Assembly (NCBI GenBank): GCA_009781575.1 | Contig: WQXW01000109.1 | Location: 1 to 6,390 of the forward strand | DNA length: 6,390 bases | Reading direction: 5' to 3' | From: Solirubrobacterales bacterium | Lineage (GTDB): Bacteria; Actinomycetota; Thermoleophilia; Solirubrobacterales; Solirubrobacteraceae | Shown here: piece after piece, positions 1-5,236 of the stretch | Numbering within the stretch: the stretch's first letter is position 1 | How the letters are laid out: every line of letters starts with the position of its first letter | Position numbers and translations under genes: made by a program | Notes under the pieces: model-generated | What the model was told of the DNA's origin: nothing | Database searches by the model: none | What the model saw: the letters and a program-made list of their open reading frames with translations, nothing else

Positions 1-2
1 CA

Positions 3-545
3 ACCCCGAAGGCGCCCGCGCCCCCACCCGCGAATGCGGCGGCCCCCTCGCACGCCGAGACGCCCCGTGCACGGCCGGCGCCCGCGCCCCGGGCCCGCCC
101 GCGCGACGGCGAGTTCGCGTTCCGCCTGCAGCGCGCGATCGCACGGCTCTCGCGGCAGCTCGGGCAGGTCGCCGCCGGCTCCGATCTCACGCCCTCACAG
201 CTGTCGGTGCTCGGCACCGCGGTGCGCGCGGGGCCGCTGCGCCTGAGCGAGCTGGCGGAGATCGAGGGCATCAACCCCACGATGCTCTCGCGCATCGTCG
301 CGCACCTCCGCGCCGACGGCCTGCTGGAGCGCGTGTCCGACCCCAGCGACAGGCGCGCCGCGCTCGTGAGCGCCTCTCCCGAGGGGGCGCGCCGCCAGGC
401 GACCATTCGCCGCGAGCGGGCGCGCGCGCTCGAGCTGCGCATGGGCGCGCTCACGCCCGAGGAGCGCGCCGCGCTCGAGCTCGCGCTGCCCGCGCTCGAG
501 CTGCTCGCCGAGCGGCGGGGCGCACGGGGAGGGCGGTCCGCTTGA
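3..545 (+). CDS. MarR-family transcriptional regulator (5' end outside window)
   Basis: This is a winged-helix DNA-binding repressor of the MarR family, probably controlling the exporter gene that follows. The frame is open back to the left edge, giving 180 visible residues. The first in-frame conventional start (GTG at 207) would remove the first helices, so the real start must lie upstream of the window. Visible residues 1-36 are low-complexity Pro/Ala/Arg. The fold begins near GEFAFRLQRAIARLSRQLG, continues through DLTPSQLSVLGTAV, and the recognition helix is around NPTMLSRIVAHLRADGLLE (bases about 273-330). The wing carries the family signature SDPSDRRAALVSASPEG (D-R-R at about 348-356). 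A C-terminal helix rich in Glu/Ala (LTPEERAALELALPALELL) fits the dimerisation helix. The gene ends in the 4-base overlap TTGA with the MFS start, so the two are translationally coupled. The family call is secure; the inducer is unknown. Confidence 0.9.
   Translation, partial: TPKAPAPPPANAAAPSHAETPRARPAPAPRARPRDGEFAFRLQRAIARLSRQLGQVAAGSDLTPSQLSVLGTAVRAGPLRLSELAEIEGINPTMLSRIVAHLRADGLLERVSDPSDRRAALVSASPEGARRQATIRRERARALELRMGALTPEERAALELALPALELLAERRGARGGRSA
526..533 (+). promoter_or_regulatory. Shine-Dalgarno for the MFS gene (TTG start)
   Basis: GGGGAGGG lies 8 bases before the TTG at 542, inside the end of the MarR coding region. It supports the TTG as the true start of the exporter despite its overlap with the MarR stop codon. 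Confidence 0.6.
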
Positions 546-1810
546 CGCGCATCCTCGGAGCCAGCCGCCTCACATTCCAAGCGCTCTCGATCCCCAACTA
601 CCGCCGCTACCTCGCCGGCCAGTCGATCTCGCTGGTCGGCACCTGGATGCAGATGGCCGCCCAGGCCTGGCTGGTGCTCTCGCTGAGCCACTCCCCCACC
701 ACGCTCGGCGCGATCGTCGCCGCGCAAACGCTGCCCATCCTGCTGCTGTGCCCCTACGGGGGCGTGGTCGCCGACCGCGTCGACAAGCGCCGGCTCATGA
801 TCGTGCTCCAGTCGCTCATGGGCCTGCAGGCGCTCGTGCTGGGGCTGCTGGCGATCACCGGAGAGATCCGCGTGTGGCAGATCGCGGTGCTCGCCGCGCT
901 GCTGGGCCTCAACAGCGCCTTCGAGAACCCCGCGCGCCAGTCCTTCATGCTCGAGATGGTCGGCACGCGCAGCCTGCGCAACGCGGTCACGCTCAACTCT
1001 GTCACGGTCAACGTCGCTCGCACTCTGGGCCCCGCCGTCGCCGGCCTGCTGATCGCCACCGTGGGCGAGGGCGTCTGCTTTCTGATCAACGCCGCCTCCT
1101 TCGTGGCGGTGGTGCTCTCGCTGCTCACGCTCGACCGGGGCGCGCTCGAGCCCACGCCGCCCGCGCCCCGCCAGCGGGGACAGCTGCGCGAGGGGCTGCG
1201 CTACGTGCGCTCCACCCCCGCGCTCGCGGTGCCCCTGGCCATGATGGCGCTCGCCGGCGCGCTCGCCTACGAGTTCCAGGTCTCCCTGCCGGTGATGGCG
1301 CGCGAGGGGCTGCACGCCGGCGCCACCGGCTTCGGTTTCATGACCGCCGCGATGGGCGCCGGCGCGGTGGTGGGCGGGCTGATCGTCGCCGCCATCGGGC
1401 GCACCGGCCTGCGCCCGCTCACGCTCGCCGCCGCCGCGTTCGCCGTGGTGATGGGCGCCGCCGCCCTCGCGCCCACCCTGCCGGTGGCGCTCGTCGCGCT
1501 CGCGCTCGTCGGCTGGGCCTCGATCTCGTTCATGGCCACCGGCAACTCCACGCTCCAGCTCGCCGCCGAGCCCACGATGCGCGGGCGCGTGATGGCGCTC
1601 TGGTTCGTCGCCTTCCAGGGCTCCACCCCGATCGGCGGCCCGATCGTCGGGTGGGTGATCGCGCAGACCGGCCCCCGCGCGGGGCTCGGGCTGGGCGCGC
1701 TCACCTGCCTGCTGGTCGCGCTCCTCGGCGTGGCCGCGCTCCGGCGCCTCTCACCCGGGCACACCGGCGCTGCCGCCCCCGCGGGGGCGCCCGCCGTCGG
1801 GTCGTCCTGA
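542..1810 (+). CDS. MFS transporter, EntS/MFS_3-type drug or siderophore exporter
   Basis: This 422-residue integral membrane protein belongs to the major facilitator superfamily and most resembles the enterobactin-exporter-like (MFS_3) branch, so proton-driven export of a drug-like compound is likely. The N-terminus (FQALSIPNYRRYLAGQSIS) is the usual cytoplasmic lead into TM1. The TM2-TM3 loop has motif A, GGVVADRVDKRR (residues about 73-84). ENPARQSFMLEMV (128-140) and NAVTLNSVTVNVARTLGPAVAG (147-168) are characteristic of this branch. About twelve hydrophobic segments are visible, with the central loop at about 198-222 (PTPPAPRQRGQLREGLRYVR) and a Pro/Ala-rich tail after about residue 400. 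It starts with TTG overlapping the MarR stop, behind a good Shine-Dalgarno. The pairing with MarR implies repression relieved by a substrate. The substrate cannot be read from sequence. Confidence 0.92.
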   Translation: MTRILGASRLTFQALSIPNYRRYLAGQSISLVGTWMQMAAQAWLVLSLSHSPTTLGAIVAAQTLPILLLCPYGGVVADRVDKRRLMIVLQSLMGLQALVLGLLAITGEIRVWQIAVLAALLGLNSAFENPARQSFMLEMVGTRSLRNAVTLNSVTVNVARTLGPAVAGLLIATVGEGVCFLINAASFVAVVLSLLTLDRGALEPTPPAPRQRGQLREGLRYVRSTPALAVPLAMMALAGALAYEFQVSLPVMAREGLHAGATGFGFMTAAMGAGAVVGGLIVAAIGRTGLRPLTLAAAAFAVVMGAAALAPTLPVALVALALVGWASISFMATGNSTLQLAAEPTMRGRVMALWFVAFQGSTPIGGPIVGWVIAQTGPRAGLGLGALTCLLVALLGVAALRRLSPGHTGAAAPAGAPAVGSS

Positions 1811-1828
1811 GGGGGGTCTCACCGTCAC

Positions 1829-1959
1829 GGGGCGCGCGCTCCCGGCCAGCGTGGGACCAGCGCGCGGCGCTCGAACACAGCTGTCGCAGGGGCCGTTGGG
1901 GGATTCAAAAAGAGGATTGGTTCCGCGCGGAACCAATCCTCAAAACAAAACACGACACG
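1829..1959 (+). repeat. Dispersed intergenic repeat, copy 1
   Basis: Hand alignment to the reverse complement of 5050-5179 gives about 18 mismatches and one single-base gap over 131 bases. The conserved landmarks, in order, are GCGCTCCCGGCC, CTCGAACACA, CTGTC, then a 58-base core (1893-1950) with only two differences. The core begins CCGTTGGGGGATTCAAAAAG and contains the palindrome at 1912-1941, followed by CAAAACAAAA. It lies after the exporter and about 215 bases before rmuC. It has no coding capacity that looks selected. It could be a dispersed palindromic element of the genome, a shared regulatory region, or both. Confidence 0.85.
1907..1941 (-). terminator. Terminator-like perfect 30-base palindrome with T5, minus strand (copy 1)
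   Basis: Bases 1912-1941 are a perfect inverted repeat with arms GAGGATTGGTTCCGC and its complement, centred between 1926 and 1927. On the minus strand the hairpin is followed directly by five T (A at 1907-1911 on the plus strand), the layout of an intrinsic terminator. No minus-strand gene to the right would need it, since rmuC runs the other way, so it would stop only antisense transcription. On the plus strand it is followed by AAAACAAAA, which is not terminator-like. The same palindrome could instead be an operator for a dimeric regulator. Confidence 0.4.
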
Positions 1960-1977
1960 GACGGAGCGCGGCCGGCG

Positions 1978-2043
1978 CCCGCCGGAGCGGGTGCCCGCCG
2001 GGAGCGGGTGCCCGCCGGAGCGGGTGCCCGCCGGAAGCGCAAG
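1978..2043. repeat. Tandem array of four 16-17-base mini-hairpin units
   Basis: Unit 1 (1978-1993) and unit 3 (2011-2026) are identical, CCCGCCGGAGCGGGTG. Unit 2 (1994-2010) has one extra G in the loop, and unit 4 (2027-2043) is degenerate, ending GAAGCGCAAG. In the first three units CCCGC pairs with GCGGG around a CGGA or CGGGA loop, so each unit can form its own 5-bp hairpin. The array lies between repeat copy 1 and rmuC and is non-coding as far as I can see. Confidence 0.8.
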
Positions 2044-2173
2044 CCCCGACGGAACACAACACATCCCTCCCGCGCCGCCCGGGCCCGCTGCAGCGTTCCC
2101 GTCCGGAGCGCGTGTCATTTTGTGCTGTCCCGCCTCGTGACCACGCCACGCGCCCACGGGTGGTGTTCAGGCC

Positions 2174-3382
2174 ATGACCACAGTCGCAATCGCATTCGCC
2201 CTCCTGATCGGCGCCCTCGCGGGCGGCGCCGTCGCCCACCGCCTCGCGCGCGCACGGCGTGAGCAGCTGCGCGACGAGCTCAAGTCGATCTCGGTCGACG
2301 TGCTGCGGCAGACCGGCGACTCGCTGGCGCAGCGCCTCGTCGACCAGCGCCGCGCCGAGGAGGAGCGCGCCACCGGTGAGATGGCCCGGCGCGCCGAGGA
2401 GATCAAGGGGCTCGTCGGCCCCGTGCAGGACAAGCTCGGCCGGATGGAGAGCGAGATCGGGCGCCTGGAGCGCGAGCGCCGCGAGGCGCAGGGGCGCCTG
2501 GCGGAGATGGTGCGCCAGCTGCACGAGGGCGTGGGCACGCTGCGCCAGGAGACCGGCAACCTCGTGTCCGCGCTCAAGCGCCCCCAGATGAGGGGCGCGT
2601 GGGGCGAGCTCCAGCTGCGCAACGTGATCGAGATGGCCGGCATGGTCGAGCACTGCGACTTCCAGGAGCAGCGCACCGTGCAGTCGGGCGAGGGGTCGCT
2701 GCTGCGCCCCGACCTGTTGGTGCGCCTGCCGGGTGGGAAGGTGATCGTGGTCGACTCCAAGGTGCCGCTCGACGCCTATCTCTCCCATCTGGAGGCCGCC
2801 GATGATCAGGAGCGCGCACTGCAGCTCGCGCGCCACGCGCGCCAGACGCGCGAGCACATCTCAAAGCTCGCCTCCAAGGGCTACCAGCGCCAGTTCGACT
2901 CCACGCCCGAGCTGGTCGTGATGTTCATCCCCTCCGACGGCATCTACCACGCCGCGCTGGCCGAGGACCCCGCGCTGATCGAATACGGCGTGCACCAGCA
3001 GGTGCTGATCGCCACGCCCACGACCCTCATCGGGCTGCTGCGCGCGGTCCACTACGGCTGGCGCCAGGAGCAGATCGCCGAGTCCGCGCGCGAGATCGCC
3101 GACTCCGCGCGGGAGCTGCACCGCCGCCTGGGGCGCTTCGTGGAGCCGCTCGCCAAGGTCGGGCGCCAACTCGATCTGGCCGTGGGCGCCTACAACGAGG
3201 CCGTCGGCTCCTTCGAGCGGCGCGTTATGCCGCAGGCGCGCCGCATGGAGGGCGCCGGCGCCGCCTCCGAGCGCGAGGTGCTGGCGCCGCCGGCGCTGGA
3301 GAACGGGGCGCGCGCGCTCAGTGCGCAGCTGGAGGAGGCGCCGGAACTGCAGGCGCGGCGGAGCGCTCCCGCGATCCGTTGA
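2174..3382 (+). CDS. rmuC: RmuC-family DNA recombination protein (PD-(D/E)XK-like)
   Basis: RmuC proteins are membrane-anchored, predicted nucleases linked to limiting DNA rearrangements between short inverted repeats. The 402 residues show the standard order. An N-terminal membrane anchor (about 4-22, VAIAFALLIGALAGGAVAH) is followed by a charged coiled-coil region (about 24-130) rich in Arg/Glu/Gln, then the conserved catalytic domain (about 137-345). Diagnostic segments are RGAWGELQLRNVIEMAGM (140-157), RPDLLVRLPGG (178-188), IVVDSKVPLDAYL (191-203, with the D194-S-K196 nuclease-type motif), VMFIPSDGIYHAAL (249-262) and LIATPTTLIGLLR (278-290). Length is normal for the family. The ATG at 2174 places the anchor directly at the N-terminus; no strong Shine-Dalgarno precedes it. 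The last 65 bases overlap the convergent acyltransferase gene. Repeat copy 1 lies upstream. Confidence 0.95.
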   Translation: MTTVAIAFALLIGALAGGAVAHRLARARREQLRDELKSISVDVLRQTGDSLAQRLVDQRRAEEERATGEMARRAEEIKGLVGPVQDKLGRMESEIGRLERERREAQGRLAEMVRQLHEGVGTLRQETGNLVSALKRPQMRGAWGELQLRNVIEMAGMVEHCDFQEQRTVQSGEGSLLRPDLLVRLPGGKVIVVDSKVPLDAYLSHLEAADDQERALQLARHARQTREHISKLASKGYQRQFDSTPELVVMFIPSDGIYHAALAEDPALIEYGVHQQVLIATPTTLIGLLRAVHYGWRQEQIAESAREIADSARELHRRLGRFVEPLAKVGRQLDLAVGAYNEAVGSFERRVMPQARRMEGAGAASEREVLAPPALENGARALSAQLEEAPELQARRSAPAIR

Positions 3383-4121
3383 GCTCGTCGTACAGCGCGC
3401 GCACGCTCCCCAGCACCTCCTGCGCCACCGCCTGCTGCTGCTCCGCGTCGCTCGCCTCGACGGTGGGGTACGCGAGCGGCTCGCCGTAGCGCACCGTGAC
3501 CTTCGGGAATTCCAGCCGCTTCCAGTTGCGCGCGCGCAGCGAGCCGTGGATCGCCACCGGGATCACCGGCGCGCCGCTCTCCAGCGCCAGGCGGCCCACC
3601 CCGCGGCGCGCCTGCCGGCCCACCTGCTGGGTGCGCGAGCGCCCGCCCTCCGGGTAGATCACGATCACGCCGCCCCGCGCCAGGATCTGGAGCGCCGTGA
3701 CCATCGCCTCCTCGTCGTGCTTGCCCCTGCGCACCGGGAACGCCGCGCCGTTTCGCAGGATCCACGCCAGCACGCCGCGGAAGAGCTGCGACTTGGCCAT
3801 GAACTGCACCCGCCTGCGCAGGAACATGCCACAGAAGAAGTGGTCCATCGCCGAGAAGTGGTTGGGCGCCAGGATCACCGCGCCCGCGCCGGGCACGTTG
3901 CGTGTCTGGAGCGCGCGCATGCGAAACACGATCGTGCAAAACGGCGTCACCAGCAGCCGCACGAGGTCGTACACCCAGTCCGGGCCGCGCCGGCGCGCCC
4001 GCGCGTGATAGCGCTCGAAGCGCTCCGCCGGGCGCTCGTCCAGGTACACCTGCGGCTTGAGCGCCAGCGGCGCGCCTCCTCGCCTGAACCCGTCCCGCCT
4101 CTCCGACATGTGCACACTCAT
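3318..4121 (-). CDS. PlsC-type 1-acyl-sn-glycerol-3-phosphate acyltransferase
   Basis: This 267-residue lysophospholipid acyltransferase likely converts 1-acyl-glycerol-3-phosphate to phosphatidate at the cytoplasmic face of the membrane. All four family blocks are visible: the catalytic H-x4-D in APNHFSAMDHF (H88, D93); block II FPVRRGKHDEEA (128-139); block III YPEGGRSR (156-163), where Gly replaces the more common Thr of EGTRS; and block IV APVIPVAIHGS (184-194). The hydrophobic stretch LVRLLVTPFCTIVF (about 53-66) probably attaches it to the membrane. The C-terminus (after about 248) is Pro/Ala-rich and lies within the 65-base overlap with the rmuC end. The ATG at 4121 overlaps the upstream stop as ATGA with no obvious Shine-Dalgarno, implying translational coupling; ATG at 4109 is an alternative start. 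Whether it is strictly plsC or a paralogue with another acyl acceptor cannot be decided. Confidence 0.9.
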   Translation of the reverse strand: MSVHMSERRDGFRRGGAPLALKPQVYLDERPAERFERYHARARRRGPDWVYDLVRLLVTPFCTIVFRMRALQTRNVPGAGAVILAPNHFSAMDHFFCGMFLRRRVQFMAKSQLFRGVLAWILRNGAAFPVRRGKHDEEAMVTALQILARGGVIVIYPEGGRSRTQQVGRQARRGVGRLALESGAPVIPVAIHGSLRARNWKRLEFPKVTVRYGEPLAYPTVEASDAEQQQAVAQEVLGSVRALYDELNGSRERSAAPAVPAPPPAAH

Positions 4122-5017
4122 ACGCGCGCCGCATCCGCGCGGTTACGCACCGCGCGCTCCCGGGTCCGCCGCGCGCGATCCACCAGCCACAGCACGATCA
4201 TCGCCAGCGCCACCGGCACCGTCGCCGGCAGTTCGCCCACCCAGAAGAACAGCAGATCCGAGCACAGCGCCAGCGCCGCCACGAGCCACGCCGCCTGCAC
4301 CTGGCGCGAGCGCGGGCCGCGCGCGGCGAGCAGACCGCCCAGCACTCCGGCGATGAACAGGTCGCCGTAGCCCATCGTCGCCGAACCCAGCACCACGCGC
4401 TGCAGCGCCGGCAGCCCGCCCGCCGGATGCGCCGCCACCAGCGCGTCGTTGGGTCCCTCCAGGAGGTTCCCCGCCACCAGCGCCAGGTCCGTCGCCGCCA
4501 TCACGAGAATGCCCCACGCCAGCCACCGGCCCGGCGTGAGGCGGCCCAGCAGCGTACCCAGGGCCGCGCAGCTGAGCGCCGTCAGCGCCGTCGCGGCGAG
4601 CTGGCCCACCAGCGAGGAGCGCGCCAGCCACGCCACCGCGAAGAGCGCCGCCGTGGCGCCCACGGCCGCCGCCCCGACCCGCCGCAGGGTGCCGGCTCGC
4701 GCCAGGTCGGGGTCGCCGCGCGCGAGCCCGAACGCGAGCACCAGCGCCAGCGCGAGCGCCGCGCCGAGCGGGACCCCCACCAGCGCCACATAGGTCAGCG
4801 CGCGCGTGCTCTGGCGCTCCGCGGCCTGCGCCAGCAGCACGAAACCCACCACCGAGCCCGCCGGGATGATCGCCCACCAGCGGCGGGGACCCTCGAGCCG
4901 GCGCGGCAGCGCCCGCGCCGCGCGGCCCTCCAGCCGCACCGGCAGCGCCACGAGCGCCCCCTGGATGAGCGACAGCAGCGCGATCGAGATCCAAAACGGC
5001 AGCACCACGGTCAACAT
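4118..5017 (-). CDS. Nine-TM membrane protein with GxGD motif; candidate presenilin-like intramembrane aspartyl protease
   Basis: I count nine hydrophobic segments in 299 residues: about 3-28, 47-66, 73-98, 113-131, 136-157, 165-184, 209-231, 241-260 and 262-279. TM6 has an intramembrane Asp (VMAATDLALV, D177). TM7 begins with MGYGDLFIAG, giving G216-Y-G-D219, the GxGD signature. TM9 starts with LPATVPVAL (P264), in the place of the presenilin/SPP PAL motif. Two Asp in TM6 and TM7 of a nine-TM protein is the known layout of presenilin, signal peptide peptidase and archaeal homologues. That is inference: the TM6 Asp is preceded by Thr rather than Tyr, and PAL is not exact. The ATG at 5017 starts immediately before TM1; the same frame extends to 5113, but that extra part is encoded by repeat copy 2 and is unlikely to be protein. 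It overlaps the acyltransferase start by 4 bases (ATGA). If the protease call is wrong, it is simply a conserved-looking polytopic membrane protein. Confidence 0.85.
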   Translation of the reverse strand: MLTVVLPFWISIALLSLIQGALVALPVRLEGRAARALPRRLEGPRRWWAIIPAGSVVGFVLLAQAAERQSTRALTYVALVGVPLGAALALALVLAFGLARGDPDLARAGTLRRVGAAAVGATAALFAVAWLARSSLVGQLAATALTALSCAALGTLLGRLTPGRWLAWGILVMAATDLALVAGNLLEGPNDALVAAHPAGGLPALQRVVLGSATMGYGDLFIAGVLGGLLAARGPRSRQVQAAWLVAALALCSDLLFFWVGELPATVPVALAMIVLWLVDRARRTRERAVRNRADAARV

Positions 5018-5049
5018 AGGGACCGCGCCGCGCGCGGTCGAGCAGCGCG

Positions 5050-5179
5050 CGTTTCGTTTTTTGTTTTGGGGATTGGTTCCGCGCGGAACGAATCCTCTTT
5101 TTGAATCCCCCAACGGAGACTCAGACAGGTGTGTTCGAGGCCGCGCGACGGCGCAACGCCGGCCGGGAGCGCAAGCCCC
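5050..5179 (-). repeat. Dispersed intergenic repeat, copy 2 (inverted relative to copy 1)
   Basis: This is the reverse-complement partner of 1829-1959 and fills most of the 219-base gap between the divergent GxGD and DsbA-like genes. The 58-base core is 5059-5116, with two differences from copy 1. The outer part includes GTGTTCGAG at 5130-5138 and ends in GGCCGGGAGCGCAAGCCCC (5161-5179). Relative to the minus-strand GxGD gene it has the same orientation and upstream position that copy 1 has relative to rmuC, but it is closer, ending 33 bases before the start codon. Confidence 0.85.
5068..5102 (+). terminator. Terminator-like palindrome with T5, plus strand (copy 2)
   Basis: Bases 5068-5097 form the same palindrome as copy 1 with two changes, followed by TTTTT at 5098-5102 on the plus strand. 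Read as plus-strand RNA, one change gives a G-U wobble and the other a G-G mismatch; the inner GTTCCGCGCGGAAC is intact. No plus-strand gene lies immediately to the left, so as a terminator it could act only on antisense transcripts leaving the GxGD gene. An operator role for the preserved 14-base inner palindrome is an equal possibility. Confidence 0.38.
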
Positions 5180-5210
5180 CCACGCGCCGCCCGATCCGGG
5201 CCTCAGCGCT

Positions 5211-5216
5211 TATTTT
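5211..5216 (+). promoter_or_regulatory. Possible -10 element of the DsbA-like gene
   Basis: TATTTT stands out in CGCTTATTTTCTACCCC within otherwise extremely GC-rich sequence, about 20 bases before the GTG start. It would give a very short leader carrying the Shine-Dalgarno. I see no convincing -35 partner, so this is tentative. Confidence 0.25.
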
Positions 5217-5223
5217 CTACCCC

Positions 5224-5232
5224 AGAGAGGAG
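5224..5232 (+). promoter_or_regulatory. Shine-Dalgarno fixing the GTG start of the DsbA-like gene
   Basis: AGAGAGGAG ends 4 bases before GTG at 5237. It decides the start against the longer open frame to 5129, whose extra 36 residues are Pro/Arg-rich and partly encoded by repeat copy 2. Confidence 0.65.
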
Positions 5233-5236
5233 CCCC

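Larger units (their letters stand above)
1811..2173. other. 363-base intergenic region with repeat, palindrome and mini-hairpin array
   Basis: I see no credible gene between the exporter stop and rmuC. The region holds repeat copy 1 (1829-1959), a tandem array of short hairpins (1978-2043), and an unassigned stretch to 2173. The relatively AT-rich patch GTGTCATTTTGTGCTGT (about 2111-2127) is the most promoter-like part for rmuC, but I cannot define -35/-10 boxes there. Frames that read through the region encode Arg/Pro/Gly-rich low-complexity sequence typical of chance ORFs in GC-rich DNA. Confidence 0.7.

Noticed and set aside
1868..1890. LexA/SOS box in CTCGAACACAGCTGTC
   Set aside because: CGAAC matches one half of the Gram-positive LexA site, but the second half (GTTCG) is absent in both repeat copies at the right spacing.
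1898..1951. Peptide GLVPRGTNPQNK, encoded in both repeat copies and resembling a thrombin site (LVPRG)
   Set aside because: The palindrome makes LVPRGTNP readable on both strands, and differences between copies are not biased to third codon positions. There is no start or ribosome site. I regard the resemblance to an expression-vector cleavage site as coincidence, not contamination.
748..2262. Long plus-strand frame across the MFS gene and intergenic region
   Set aside because: It is Arg/Ala/Pro-rich shadow translation of the MFS gene in another frame, running on through non-coding repeat DNA.
1940..2857. Long minus-strand frame opposite rmuC
   Set aside because: It is the antisense shadow of rmuC, Leu/Ala/His-rich, and its tail is only the hairpin array translated.
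3321..4370. Long plus-strand frame opposite the acyltransferase and GxGD genes
   Set aside because: The product is His/Arg/Gln-rich with no domain; the minus-strand frame carries all four acyltransferase blocks.
4118..5017. Phosphatidate cytidylyltransferase (CdsA) or PlsY as identity of the nine-TM protein next to the acyltransferase
   Set aside because: Neighbourhood would favour it, but the CdsA C-terminal signature with its K-D and H-G-G residues and the PlsY glycine-rich loops are not present.
5018..5113. Longer N-terminus for the GxGD protein starting at 5113
   Set aside because: The extra 32 residues are encoded by repeat copy 2 and are polar, and the ATG at 5017 places TM1 at the N-terminus. 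Copy 1 encodes a similar stretch only because the DNA is repeated.
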